This document shows, one piece after another, positions 1 through 6,603 of a DNA stretch of 9,120 bases. A model generated the notes under the pieces. That model was not told the DNA's origin. It saw nothing but the letters and a program-made list of their open reading frames with translations, and searched no databases. The stretch comes from Methylovulum sp. Lineage in GTDB: Bacteria > Pseudomonadota > Gammaproteobacteria > Methylococcales > Methylomonadaceae. Position numbers and translations under genes: made by a program. Location of the stretch: contig JACXTQ010000204.1 in assembly GCA_016919605.1 (NCBI GenBank), forward strand, positions 1 to 9,120, read 5' to 3'. Position 1 is the stretch's first letter. Each line of letters begins with the position of its first letter.

Positions 1-2
1 CG

Positions 3-1562
3 CGGCTACTCGACTGCACTTTGCGTGACGGTGGTTATTATACCCAGTGGGAATTTAACGCCGATTTTGTCAGCGAATACCTTGAACTGGTGGCGCGTAG
101 CCCAATACACGACATCGAAATAGGCTACCGCAGCCCAGAAAAGGACAGTTATTTCGGCCAATTTTTTTATCTTTCACAACAAGAGCTGTTTGAAGCCAAA
201 CAGCGCTTACGCCCTGATCAGCGCTTAGCTTTGATGTTTAATCTGAAAGATGTTCATGAAGACAGCATTGATGTTTTCCTAACGGATATTGAGGGCATTG
301 TTGATCTCATTCGATTTGCGGTGGCGCCTAATGAAATAGAGCGGGCTTTGCGCTTGCATAAAAAAGTCATTGCCCACGGCTTTGCCTGTGCCTTGAATAT
401 CATGCACCTAAGCAAATGGAGCCATCGGGTTGAAGAGGTGCTGGCACCTTTCAAAGCCGTCAATGACCTTGATTGCCTGGCACTGGTCGATAGTTACGGA
501 GGCTGTTTTCCCGATGAAGTGGGGGCGGCGGTGAAGATTACTTGCGCCATTTTCCCTGGTAATGTCGGTTTTCATGGCCATGATAACGCTGGCTTAGCGT
601 TTGCCAACGCACTTAGGGCACTAGAAGCGGGGGCGGTGTCGATTGATGCCACATTTATGGGTATGGGGCGCGGGGCGGGCAATCTGAAAACCGAGCTGAT
701 GCTGACCTATATTGGTATCGCCACAGGTACTGAAATTCCGTATTTTGAATTGAGCAAGTTCATGGACAAAATGGAAAAGCTCCACGACCTCTACCAATGG
801 GGCACCTCTTTACCCTATATGTACTCCAGCTTATCGGGTCAAGAACAGGGCAAGGTGATGGACTGGCTGATTAAAGACCGTTTTGACCCATCCGTAGTCA
901 TGGGGGCATTGCAAAACAAATTAGTCATTCAAGGCAGCTTAGATGATCAGGCATTTACCAAGCTGACTGATTTTCCGGCTACTACTCAGCGTAACCGGTT
1001 TATCTTGGTCGGTAGTGGCGAGAGTGCACGGCGGGCGGCATCAACTATCGGTCAATTTGACCTCAATGATACGGTGATTATACATACTAGCTTAAAATCC
1101 ACCGACTATTTCACAAATCTGCGAGGGCATTGCATTGCCTTGTCCGGTCATGAAATCCAGAAAATTTCTGAGCCACACTTGCAATCCTTAGCCCAAGAAA
1201 TTGCCTGCTGGATTATTTCGCCACCGCCGCGTTTTTCGGGTAGCGTACCCGTTGTCGGTGTGGTTTGCGAAGTCAACCCGGCTTCATTATTTGCCATTAG
1301 TGACATTGCCGGCGTGTCCGTACCTAGCCCGCTGCAATTGGGCTTAACGGCGGCGGTCGAATGTGGGGCCGATGAAGTGATGCTGATTGGCTTTGACGGT
1401 TATGCGGACGATGGCGAATCTTCCCATGCCAAACATGATGAAAACGCCAGCACCATTGCCGATTATCTGGCTGTTGCCAACGTTCCTCACTTGGTTAGCC
1501 TGGCACCGACCTTATACCGAATTCCGGTACGGTCGCTATATGCTATGGTACAAGCCTGTTAA
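3..1562 (+). CDS. HMGL/4-hydroxy-2-oxovalerate aldolase-like protein with extra C-terminal domain (5' end missing)
   Basis: This is a DRE-TIM metallolyase-type TIM barrel, probably acting in the cytoplasm on a sugar precursor for a surface glycan. The reading frame is already open at the window edge. The first visible residues include the family signature DCTLRDGG (visible residues 4-11), so the real start lies upstream and the in-frame TTG at 21 is not it. The metal-binding HxH sits in GFHGHDNAG (His about 191 and 193), and GMGRGAGN follows at about 220-227; both are typical of 4-hydroxy-2-oxovalerate aldolases. The position after LRDGG that carries the catalytic His in characterised aldolases (LRDGxH) is Tyr here. 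From about residue 330 a second domain begins with glycine-rich ILVGSGES and runs to the end; I cannot name it. The stop overlaps the ribosome-binding site of the HAD gene, indicating an operon. Family is secure; the reaction is not. Confidence 0.85.
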   Translation, partial: RLLDCTLRDGGYYTQWEFNADFVSEYLELVARSPIHDIEIGYRSPEKDSYFGQFFYLSQQELFEAKQRLRPDQRLALMFNLKDVHEDSIDVFLTDIEGIVDLIRFAVAPNEIERALRLHKKVIAHGFACALNIMHLSKWSHRVEEVLAPFKAVNDLDCLALVDSYGGCFPDEVGAAVKITCAIFPGNVGFHGHDNAGLAFANALRALEAGAVSIDATFMGMGRGAGNLKTELMLTYIGIATGTEIPYFELSKFMDKMEKLHDLYQWGTSLPYMYSSLSGQEQGKVMDWLIKDRFDPSVVMGALQNKLVIQGSLDDQAFTKLTDFPATTQRNRFILVGSGESARRAASTIGQFDLNDTVIIHTSLKSTDYFTNLRGHCIALSGHEIQKISEPHLQSLAQEIACWIISPPPRFSGSVPVVGVVCEVNPASLFAISDIAGVSVPSPLQLGLTAAVECGADEVMLIGFDGYADDGESSHAKHDENASTIADYLAVANVPHLVSLAPTLYRIPVRSLYAMVQAC

Positions 1563-1566
1563 GGAG
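1563..1566 (+). promoter_or_regulatory. Ribosome-binding site that fixes the HAD gene start
   Basis: The purine-rich AAGGAG at 1561-1566 includes the last two bases of the upstream TAA stop and lies six bases before the ATG at 1573. It selects that ATG over the in-frame ATG at 1387, which lies deep inside the upstream gene. The overlap of stop and ribosome-binding site suggests translational coupling. Confidence 0.8.
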
Positions 1567-1572
1567 CAAACC

Positions 1573-2235
1573 ATGATCGTGCCCAGCCTTAGCATATTAG
1601 ATTGTGACGGTGTAGTGTTGGATTCCAACACTATGAAAATAGCCGCCTTCCGCACTGCCTTGGCGGCTTATCCAAAGAGCGTGGTCGCCCGCTTCTCTGA
1701 CTATCAGGCCCGCAACTTTGGCCGCTCGCGCTATGTGCTATTTAAAGACTTTTTTAACTTTCTGGAACGGGAGCCAGAAGCGGGTGAAATCGACGGATTG
1801 CTTGATCGTTATGCGGCCGTCGTCCGCTCGGCTTACTTAGATGCGCCGCTCACGCCGGGCTGTCTTGAAACTTTGGCGCATCTGGCCGCTTTCGGACCCG
1901 TGTATATCGCTTCCGGTTCGGATCAAACCGAACTACGCTGGGTGATGCAGCAACGCTCATTAACAGGCTATTTCACCGGCATATACGGATCACCGCAAAG
2001 CAAAACTGACATTTTAGCGTCTTTAGCGCCCGCAGCAGGGGAGAGGGCGTTATTTATCGGCGATGCTAAGGCCGATTTGGAAGCGGCGCAACGCCATCAC
2101 TGGTGCGATTTTGTCTATATGCGCCATTTTTCGACCGCCACTGCGGAAATGGAGCCGCTCATCCAACAAGCAGGTCTGCCTGTCATTAATATTTTGCCGG
2201 AAATATGCGCCCTACTGCCAAAGCTTTCGCTATAG
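1573..2235 (+). CDS. HAD-superfamily phosphatase (phosphoglycolate-phosphatase-like)
   Basis: This is a 220-residue haloacid-dehalogenase-type hydrolase, predicted to remove phosphate from a small sugar phosphate in the cytoplasm. All four HAD motifs are visible. Motif I is LDCDGVVLDSN, with nucleophile Asp10 and acid/base Asp12. Motif II is the Ser in YIASGSD at about 114. Motif III is Lys144 in SPQSK, and motif IV is GDAKAD at 163-168. The helical stretch between motifs I and II is a type 1 cap, as in the phosphoglycolate phosphatase subfamily. The start at 1573 is set by a strong AAGGAG. Its place between an aldolase-like gene and a cytidylyltransferase parallels the phosphatase step (KdsC or NANP phosphatase) before CMP activation of ulosonic acids. 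That substrate is inferred from context only; generic phosphoglycolate phosphatase activity is the alternative. Confidence 0.85.
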   Translation: MIVPSLSILDCDGVVLDSNTMKIAAFRTALAAYPKSVVARFSDYQARNFGRSRYVLFKDFFNFLEREPEAGEIDGLLDRYAAVVRSAYLDAPLTPGCLETLAHLAAFGPVYIASGSDQTELRWVMQQRSLTGYFTGIYGSPQSKTDILASLAPAAGERALFIGDAKADLEAAQRHHWCDFVYMRHFSTATAEMEPLIQQAGLPVINILPEICALLPKLSL

Positions 2236-2306
2236 CAACACGAATGCTTCCAAATGATTAGGTAATGGCAACCCGTTAACAACAAACATTTCCCTAAGGT
2301 ATCTTA

Positions 2307-3005
2307 ATGAACACATCTAAAGTCACCGCGATTATTCCTTGCCGCTTGGGAAGCCAGCGTGTGGTCAACAAAAATACCCGCCCTTTCGCTGGTTTTAACC
2401 ACGGCTTACTGGAGCTTAAGCTGCAACAATTGGCGGCAGCGACCGCTATTGACGAGATAGTGGTCAGCACCAATGACCCCGTAGTCACAGCCTATATTGA
2501 ATCCGTGCGTTCCACGCTGGATAAGCCATTACTACTTGACCGTCGCCCTGACCAATATGCCGCTGATGATTCACTGCAAGGCTTGATTGGTTATTTAAGC
2601 AAGACCGTGGAAACCGACATCATTGCGTGGACACACGTGACTTCACCGTTGTTTGACGCACCGTTATATGATGCCGCCCTCTACGCATACACCCAAGCCC
2701 TAGAATACCAAAGCGCTGATAGCCTCATGTCCGTTGATGTCGCCCAAACTTTTGCCTTGCGGTCGGGCGCGTGGATTAGCCACGACAGCACCGTCAAACG
2801 TTGGCCGCGCACCCAAGATTTGGAAAAAATATTTCTCGTCAACAGTGCCTTGTTTGTCATTGCCAAGCCCTTAATGGTCAAGCTTCAAGACCGTGTCGGG
2901 CACCAGCCATTGATGTTTGAAACCCCTGCCCCGTATGGTTTTGATATTGATTGGGAAGAAGATTTTGCGCTGGGTGAGAAATTATATGGGGCTTTGCTTG
3001 GGTAG
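2307..3005 (+). CDS. Acylneuraminate cytidylyltransferase-family protein (CMP-sugar synthetase)
   Basis: This 232-residue protein belongs to the NeuA/KdsB-like nucleotidyltransferases, which join CMP from CTP to a keto-acid sugar. The N-terminal nucleotide-binding motif AIIPCRLGSQR..NKNTRPF (residues 8-27) matches the family's AIIPARxGSK...KN pattern. Further family marks are VSTNDP (53-58), WTHVTSP (108-114), RWPRTQD (165-171), a central VNSALF (178-183) and the acidic DIDWEEDF (213-220), which fits the metal/sugar-binding end of the fold. Length is normal. The ATG at 2307 has TAAGGT six bases upstream. It sits 71 bp after the HAD stop with no clear promoter or terminator between, so co-transcription is likely. 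The sugar cannot be read from the sequence; sialic-, legionaminic- or Kdo-like acids are all possible. Confidence 0.87.
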   Translation: MNTSKVTAIIPCRLGSQRVVNKNTRPFAGFNHGLLELKLQQLAAATAIDEIVVSTNDPVVTAYIESVRSTLDKPLLLDRRPDQYAADDSLQGLIGYLSKTVETDIIAWTHVTSPLFDAPLYDAALYAYTQALEYQSADSLMSVDVAQTFALRSGAWISHDSTVKRWPRTQDLEKIFLVNSALFVIAKPLMVKLQDRVGHQPLMFETPAPYGFDIDWEEDFALGEKLYGALLG

Positions 3006-3052
3006 CCAAGCCCCATGTCCTGTCAGACAGTTTTGTACGGTTTACCGGCCAA

Positions 3053-3075
3053 ACCACTCAGATTGCCTGAGTGGT
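3053..3075. terminator. Hairpin between convergent genes, possible two-way terminator
   Basis: A perfect 9-bp stem, ACCACTCAG paired with CTGAGTGGT, encloses the 5-base loop ATTGC. It lies between the convergent ends of the cytidylyltransferase and the replication-initiator-like gene, where a bidirectional terminator is expected. Neither side has a proper T-tract (CATCAA follows on plus, TTGGCC on minus), so it may be Rho-aided or only an RNA-end stabiliser. Confidence 0.45.
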
Positions 3076-3093
3076 CATCAATGCCAACAGCTC

Positions 3094-4257
3094 CTAAGAT
3101 TCTAAGTGTTCGGCTTTTTCTTTGGAATCTTTTTGCCGTTTGTTCGCCGCTTTCACATCTTTGACAAATTCCGGGTGCGGGGATAATGAATATTTGATGT
3201 CGAGAATTTTATTTTTTTCCCCCCGGATATCTTCAGACCTACTAAAGGCCGTCAAGGCATGGTTATTGATAAGCTCCAGCAAGGCATCTTCAAATTTTCT
3301 TACCGCATCATTAGTCCTTTTATATTCTAACAAACCGCTATCCCTGCGGATCGTTGAAAGCCATATCTGATAGGGGATGGTGTAGGAAGCATTAGTGTAG
3401 TTATGCGATAGTTTCTTGTGCACCCAACGGGCCAGCTGGGTGCTATGCGACATCATCTGGTGGTAATTGAATTGCCTAAAACTTAACGAGTCAATGCTTT
3501 GGGTGACTAACGGATGAAAATGTGCGACCCACTTAGCTTTAGGGTCGTCTTTTAATTGTTGCTTGGAAACGGCGGCCAAAGACGGCAGATAGTTGGTTTT
3601 GGCAAAGCCTTTGCCATCAGGCAACATAATTTCGATATGGCTTCCCGATAAAATATTGAGACTTTTGACGATTTCATAATAGGAACGGGAATGCCCGCGT
3701 TTTTTTAACTCGCTTCTAAGCAGATGCAGGGAAAAAACCACGCCGCTTTTAAATTCTGGCTTATCAAAAAAACCCCGTTGTTGTTCGGAGGCTATCTTTC
3801 TTAAGGCATCCTCAACCAGTTCTTCGTTGGCACTGGGATAATAAGCTTTTTCTATATCATTGTCGCTGTCAATAATAGCGGGCGTGACCCTAATCTTGTA
3901 CTCTTTTTCACGGTAAACAAAGGTTTTTTCAAGACGCGGCAATAACCCTTCCTTAGTCCTGAGCAGGTTCATGGCCTGTTGGGATATGGAAAATTTGGGG
4001 ATGCTGTCCCAAAGCTCTATGGTATTGGAAAGCTTGTCTTTTTCATTGGTCGTGTTACACAAAAAAGTTTGGAACAAATCAAGCTGGTCGGATTTAAAGG
4101 CATTTGATGAAGGCAGGTTAATTTCACCTTTTTCTTTTAGTGTCACCATATTTTTTTTATGGCTTCTGTCACTATTGGCCGTGGGTAACGGTGCTTGGTT
4201 TTTCCCCCGTCTGGTCAGCAATTTTTTCTTCATTGGGTTATGGTCATTGGCTGACAT
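3094..4257 (-). CDS. Plasmid-type replication initiator-like protein
   Basis: This 387-residue basic protein resembles replication initiators of broad-host-range plasmids (the RepA/TrfA-like winged-helix type) rather than any chromosomal initiator. Residues 1-55 are Lys/Arg- and Ser-rich and probably disordered. A conserved-looking core runs from about 57 (QLDLFQTF, ELWDSIP) through YYPSANEELVEDALRKIA (139-156), SGVVFSLHLLRSELKKRGHS (171-190) and a winged-helix-like stretch at about 240-310 with FHPLVTQSIDSLSFRQFNY and QLARWVHKKLSHNYT. The tail is again highly charged. The ATG at 4255-4257 is the longest start but lacks a good ribosome-binding site; Met9 is an alternative. It stands alone, without ParA/B, mobilisation genes or visible iterons. 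The 60-base sample at 4021-4080 has 21 G+C, lower than its neighbours. I assign the family by resemblance from memory; a remnant of an integrated plasmid or island is the likely origin. Confidence 0.6.
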   Translation of the reverse strand: MSANDHNPMKKKLLTRRGKNQAPLPTANSDRSHKKNMVTLKEKGEINLPSSNAFKSDQLDLFQTFLCNTTNEKDKLSNTIELWDSIPKFSISQQAMNLLRTKEGLLPRLEKTFVYREKEYKIRVTPAIIDSDNDIEKAYYPSANEELVEDALRKIASEQQRGFFDKPEFKSGVVFSLHLLRSELKKRGHSRSYYEIVKSLNILSGSHIEIMLPDGKGFAKTNYLPSLAAVSKQQLKDDPKAKWVAHFHPLVTQSIDSLSFRQFNYHQMMSHSTQLARWVHKKLSHNYTNASYTIPYQIWLSTIRRDSGLLEYKRTNDAVRKFEDALLELINNHALTAFSRSEDIRGEKNKILDIKYSLSPHPEFVKDVKAANKRQKDSKEKAEHLES

Positions 4258-4298
4258 GTGTTACGCGCCTATTTTGATCAATCTATGGAATAAATAGT

Positions 4299-4313
4299 GT
4301 GACAACTTGTTAC
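4299..4313. promoter_or_regulatory. Near-perfect palindrome upstream of the replication-initiator-like gene
   Basis: GTGACAA-C-TTGTTAC is a 15-bp inverted repeat with one mismatched pair, centred about 50 bp upstream of the initiator-like start. On the minus strand it overlaps a possible -35 (TTGTCA or TTGTAA), with TATTCC 17 bases after TTGTAA as a weak -10. Self-repression through such a site is common for plasmid initiators. No experiment or family-specific consensus supports this site. Confidence 0.35.
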
Positions 4314-4349
4314 AAAATTTGAGTAATCTGTCAGATAAGTTTAATCCGT

Positions 4350-5240
4350 TTAGCAAAATCCTGGTTCCGACCTGAGTTTATCAACGATCAAATCCACAAA
4401 AGCTCTTACTTTAGCTGAGGCATAACGCCCTTCACGGTGTAGGACATTGATCGGTAAACGCTCAGGCTCAAAAGCTTCTAACAGGGTTTGCAATTGTCCG
4501 CTAGCCAAATATGGGGCTATCTGATAAGACAGCAAACGAGTCACACCCATATCCGCCAACACTGTGGCAATCGCCGCATCATTACTGGTCACGCTTAGGC
4601 GTGGCTTGATTTTGATGGCTTGGCCTTCGTTAAATCGCCATTCTACGGTAGTAGACACCGTGTTGGCGGCAATAATAACATGCTTGCCCAAATCTGCGGG
4701 CCGGTCGGGTATGCCATGCTGGCTAAGGTAAGCGGGTGAGGCGCAGACTACCCGCCGGACATGGCCGACCCTAATGGCTTTTAGGCTGGAGTCGGGCAAT
4801 TCACCTATCCTGATCCCCACATCCAAGCCTTCTTCCAGCATATTAACGATACGGTCAAGAAACACTGCCGAGACATCCATACCCGGATAACGCCGCAAAT
4901 AATCGACAATCCCCGGAATCACAAACAGCTTACCGAACAATATCGGAGCAGTGACCGCCAAATGACCTTTGGGTTCGCCATTAATCCCCGCTATCGCTTC
5001 ATCAGCCTCGTCAACTTCGCCGATAATACGTTTGGCATCTTCAAGATAACGCTGCCCAGCTTCCGTCATCCGCACATGGCGAGTGGTGCGGGTAAACAGC
5101 CGCACTTTAAGCCGTTCTTCCAACGCGGCGATCGCCCGTGTTACCGCCGGTGGTGACATAACTAAGCGACGTGCGCCGGCAGCAAAACTTTGCTCTTCCG
5201 CGACCGCGACAAAAACAGTCATCAAATGCAATCTATCCAT
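4350..5240 (-). CDS. LysR-family transcriptional regulator
   Basis: This is a full-length 296-residue LysR-type regulator of the CrgA/DmlR-like subgroup. The N-terminal winged helix-turn-helix (residues 1-60) shows the family pattern: SFAAGARRLVMSPPAVTRAI followed by LEERLKVRLFTRTTRHVRMTEAG. Residues 90-295 form the effector-binding domain, with a typical opening GHLAVTAP, the subgroup feature VGIRIGELPDSSL (141-153) and SNDAAIATVLADMGVT (219-234). The ATG at 5238-5240 is preceded by GGTGGA on the minus strand. It is transcribed away from the AhpD-like gene across a 141-bp gap, the standard arrangement of a LysR protein with its target operon. It probably senses a small redox-active or aromatic compound; the ligand cannot be read from the sequence. 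Composition and length are normal. Confidence 0.93.
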   Translation of the reverse strand: MDRLHLMTVFVAVAEEQSFAAGARRLVMSPPAVTRAIAALEERLKVRLFTRTTRHVRMTEAGQRYLEDAKRIIGEVDEADEAIAGINGEPKGHLAVTAPILFGKLFVIPGIVDYLRRYPGMDVSAVFLDRIVNMLEEGLDVGIRIGELPDSSLKAIRVGHVRRVVCASPAYLSQHGIPDRPADLGKHVIIAANTVSTTVEWRFNEGQAIKIKPRLSVTSNDAAIATVLADMGVTRLLSYQIAPYLASGQLQTLLEAFEPERLPINVLHREGRYASAKVRAFVDLIVDKLRSEPGFC

Positions 5241-5381
5241 ACATTATTCCACCAATAACAATAATATATTGTAAATCATGGCTATTCTTCTTTACAGTGA
5301 AATTTAATACAGTATGTCCACCCGAAGCACACTGGGTAACAACCAACCACTTTAAATTTACTATTGTATAGGAAAATCACT
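5241..5381. promoter_or_regulatory. Divergent promoter region shared by the LysR and AhpD-like genes
   Basis: This AT-rich 141-bp gap must hold both promoters. On the plus strand TTTACA (5291-5296) is a plausible -35, but its best -10 partner (TATGTC at 5313-5318) is weak, as expected for an activator-dependent promoter. TACAGT occurs twice 15 bp apart (5293-5298 and 5308-5313), the second within the small palindrome ATACAGTAT (5307-5315). Promoter positions are guesses. Confidence 0.4.
5258..5272. promoter_or_regulatory. LysR-type operator candidate (interrupted dyad)
   Basis: ACAATA-ATA-TATTGT is a perfect 6+6 dyad with a 3-base spacer, 18-32 bases upstream of the lysR start and about 110 bases upstream of the AhpD-like start. 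The size, AT-richness and position suit a LysR recognition site that would repress lysR and activate the divergent gene. Chance palindromes are common in AT-rich DNA. Confidence 0.45.
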
Positions 5382-5927
5382 ATGAGCCGTATCAACACCG
5401 TCACTCCAGCAACAGCCAATGCAGAACAACAGGCCTTATTCAATGCCATTCAAGCTAAATTAGGTATCGTACCCAATTTTTTGAAAATACTGGCCAACTC
5501 ACCATCCGCCTTGCGGGCTTTCTTAGGCTTGCATAGCATTGCCGGTGAAGGCAGCCTTGATGCACCAACCCGTGAGCGCATTGCCTTGGCGGTGGCGCAA
5601 CAAAACGCCTGTGAATATTGTGTGTCCGCCCATACCGCCATTGGCCGTAAAGCCGGATTGGATAACGCCGAAATTAAAGCCAACCGCACAGGTACTAGCC
5701 AAGATGCCAAAGCCGCCGTGGCGGTTAAGTTTGCCCGCTCCTTAGTGGACAATATGGGCGAAGTCACCACCGCCGAAATTACCGAAGTCCGCGAAGCCGG
5801 TTTCAGTGATGCCGACATTGTCGAAATTATCACGCATGTGGCAATGAACATCTTCACCAATATCATTGGCAAAGCCAGCCATGTAGACATTGATTTCCCT
5901 AAAGTCGGATTGACAATCACCGCCTAA
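5382..5927 (+). CDS. AhpD-like / carboxymuconolactone decarboxylase-family protein
   Basis: This 181-residue all-helical protein belongs to the CMD/AhpD superfamily. The active-site signature CEYCVSAHT has Cys77, Cys80 and His84, the CxxC-x3-His arrangement of AhpD-type thiol peroxidases rather than true carboxymuconolactone decarboxylases. It is preceded by TRERIALAVAQQNA, the usual helix carrying the family Glu. The N-terminus (GIVPNFLKILANSPSALRAF) matches the uncharacterised 'peroxidase-related' branch. The start at 5382 has AGGA eight bases upstream; the in-frame TTG at 5364 would place that Shine-Dalgarno inside the gene and is rejected. It diverges from the LysR gene, which probably controls it. 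No AhpC lies nearby, so a role as AhpC reductase is not supported. Hydroperoxide or electrophile detoxification is a reasonable inference. Confidence 0.88.
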   Translation: MSRINTVTPATANAEQQALFNAIQAKLGIVPNFLKILANSPSALRAFLGLHSIAGEGSLDAPTRERIALAVAQQNACEYCVSAHTAIGRKAGLDNAEIKANRTGTSQDAKAAVAVKFARSLVDNMGEVTTAEITEVREAGFSDADIVEIITHVAMNIFTNIIGKASHVDIDFPKVGLTITA

Positions 5928-5945
5928 AATTCGTGGCAAGCTATC

Positions 5946-5975
5946 CGGTGCCGCTGGGTCGGCACCGATTTTTTT
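5946..5975 (+). terminator. Intrinsic terminator between the AhpD-like and flavoprotein genes
   Basis: A perfect 8-bp GC-rich stem, CGGTGCCG (5946-5953) and CGGCACCG (5960-5967), encloses the loop CTGGGT and is followed by ATTTTTTT. This is a textbook Rho-independent terminator. Its T-tract runs directly into the AAGGAG (5976-5981) of the next gene, so only read-through transcripts, or an undetected promoter within it, could express that gene. Confidence 0.87.
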
Positions 5976-5988
5976 AAGGAGTATAGTT

Positions 5989-6603
5989 ATGGCAATGGCA
6001 TTTTCAGAAATTACCTTCACCCCTAGCGTTAAAGCCGCACAAAACCTGTACGGTAGCCGAGAAAAAAATCGGCGCTTTGAAACAGCTGAAGAAGCACGTA
6101 ATGTTTTGACTACGGAGGAGGCCGAATTTATCGCCGAGCGGGACAGTTTTTATCAGGCCACCGTATCGGAAACGGGCTGGCCTTATGTACAGCATCGCGG
6201 CGGCCCTAAAGGATTTTTAAAAGTGCTGGATGGACACACCTTAGGTTTTGCCGATTTTCGGGGTAACGTCCAGTATCTGAGCGTCGGCAATCTCAACGCC
6301 AATAACAAGATAGCCCTGATTTTAATGGATTATGCCAATCGTAGGCGCTTAAAAGTATGGGGGAAAGTGCGTATCGTCCATGAAAATGAAAGTCCTGAAT
6401 TGCTTTCTCAATTGGAAGTGCCTTCTTACCGTGGTAGGGTTGAGCGGGGCATACTGATCCGAGTCGAGGCTTATGATTGGAATTGTCCGCAACACATCAC
6501 GCCACGTTATAGCAACCCCGAAGTTGAAGGCATAATCGCACCGTTGTTAGCAGAAATTGAAGAATTAAAATCTCGCCTTGCCACGTTTGCACACAGTCCA
6601 TAA
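5989..6603 (+). CDS. Pyridoxamine 5'-phosphate oxidase-family flavoprotein
   Basis: This 204-residue protein has the split-barrel FMN-binding fold of the PNPOx-like family. Visible marks are a helical N-terminus, FIAERDSFYQATVSETGWPYVQHRGGP (about 47-73), GFADFRGNVQYLSVGNL (86-102), ALILMDYANRRRLKVWGKVRI (109-129) and the C-terminal WNCPQHITPRY (165-175). These are typical of the uncharacterised branch annotated 'pyridoxamine 5'-phosphate oxidase family', not of the vitamin B6 enzyme PdxH, so a flavin- or F420-type reductase role is possible. The tail (about 185-200) looks like a short amphipathic helix. The start at 5989 has AAGGAG seven bases upstream; Met3 is also possible. It lies 61 bp after the AhpD-like gene on the same strand but behind a strong terminator, so expression may be limited or independently controlled. 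Confidence 0.88.
   Translation: MAMAFSEITFTPSVKAAQNLYGSREKNRRFETAEEARNVLTTEEAEFIAERDSFYQATVSETGWPYVQHRGGPKGFLKVLDGHTLGFADFRGNVQYLSVGNLNANNKIALILMDYANRRRLKVWGKVRIVHENESPELLSQLEVPSYRGRVERGILIRVEAYDWNCPQHITPRYSNPEVEGIIAPLLAEIEELKSRLATFAHSP

Noticed and set aside
1387..1572. Longer HAD protein starting at the in-frame ATG at 1387
   Set aside because: It would overlap the upstream gene by about 176 bases, while ATG 1573 has a strong AAGGAG at the right distance and begins just before HAD motif I.
3020..3034. CTGTCAGACAG followed by TTTT as a terminator for the cytidylyltransferase gene
   Set aside because: The symmetric arms leave a one-base loop, which cannot form a stable hairpin; the 9-bp stem at 3053-3075 is better.
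3971..4297. 108-residue plus-strand open frame opposite the initiator-like gene, with a hydrophobic middle
   Set aside because: The hydrophobic stretch is the complement of a Lys-rich coding region; no ribosome-binding site or family resemblance was seen.
5450..5920. 156-residue open frame on the minus strand opposite the AhpD-like gene
   Set aside because: It is antisense to a gene with a clear active-site motif and good start; the low-complexity translation shows no recognisable domain.
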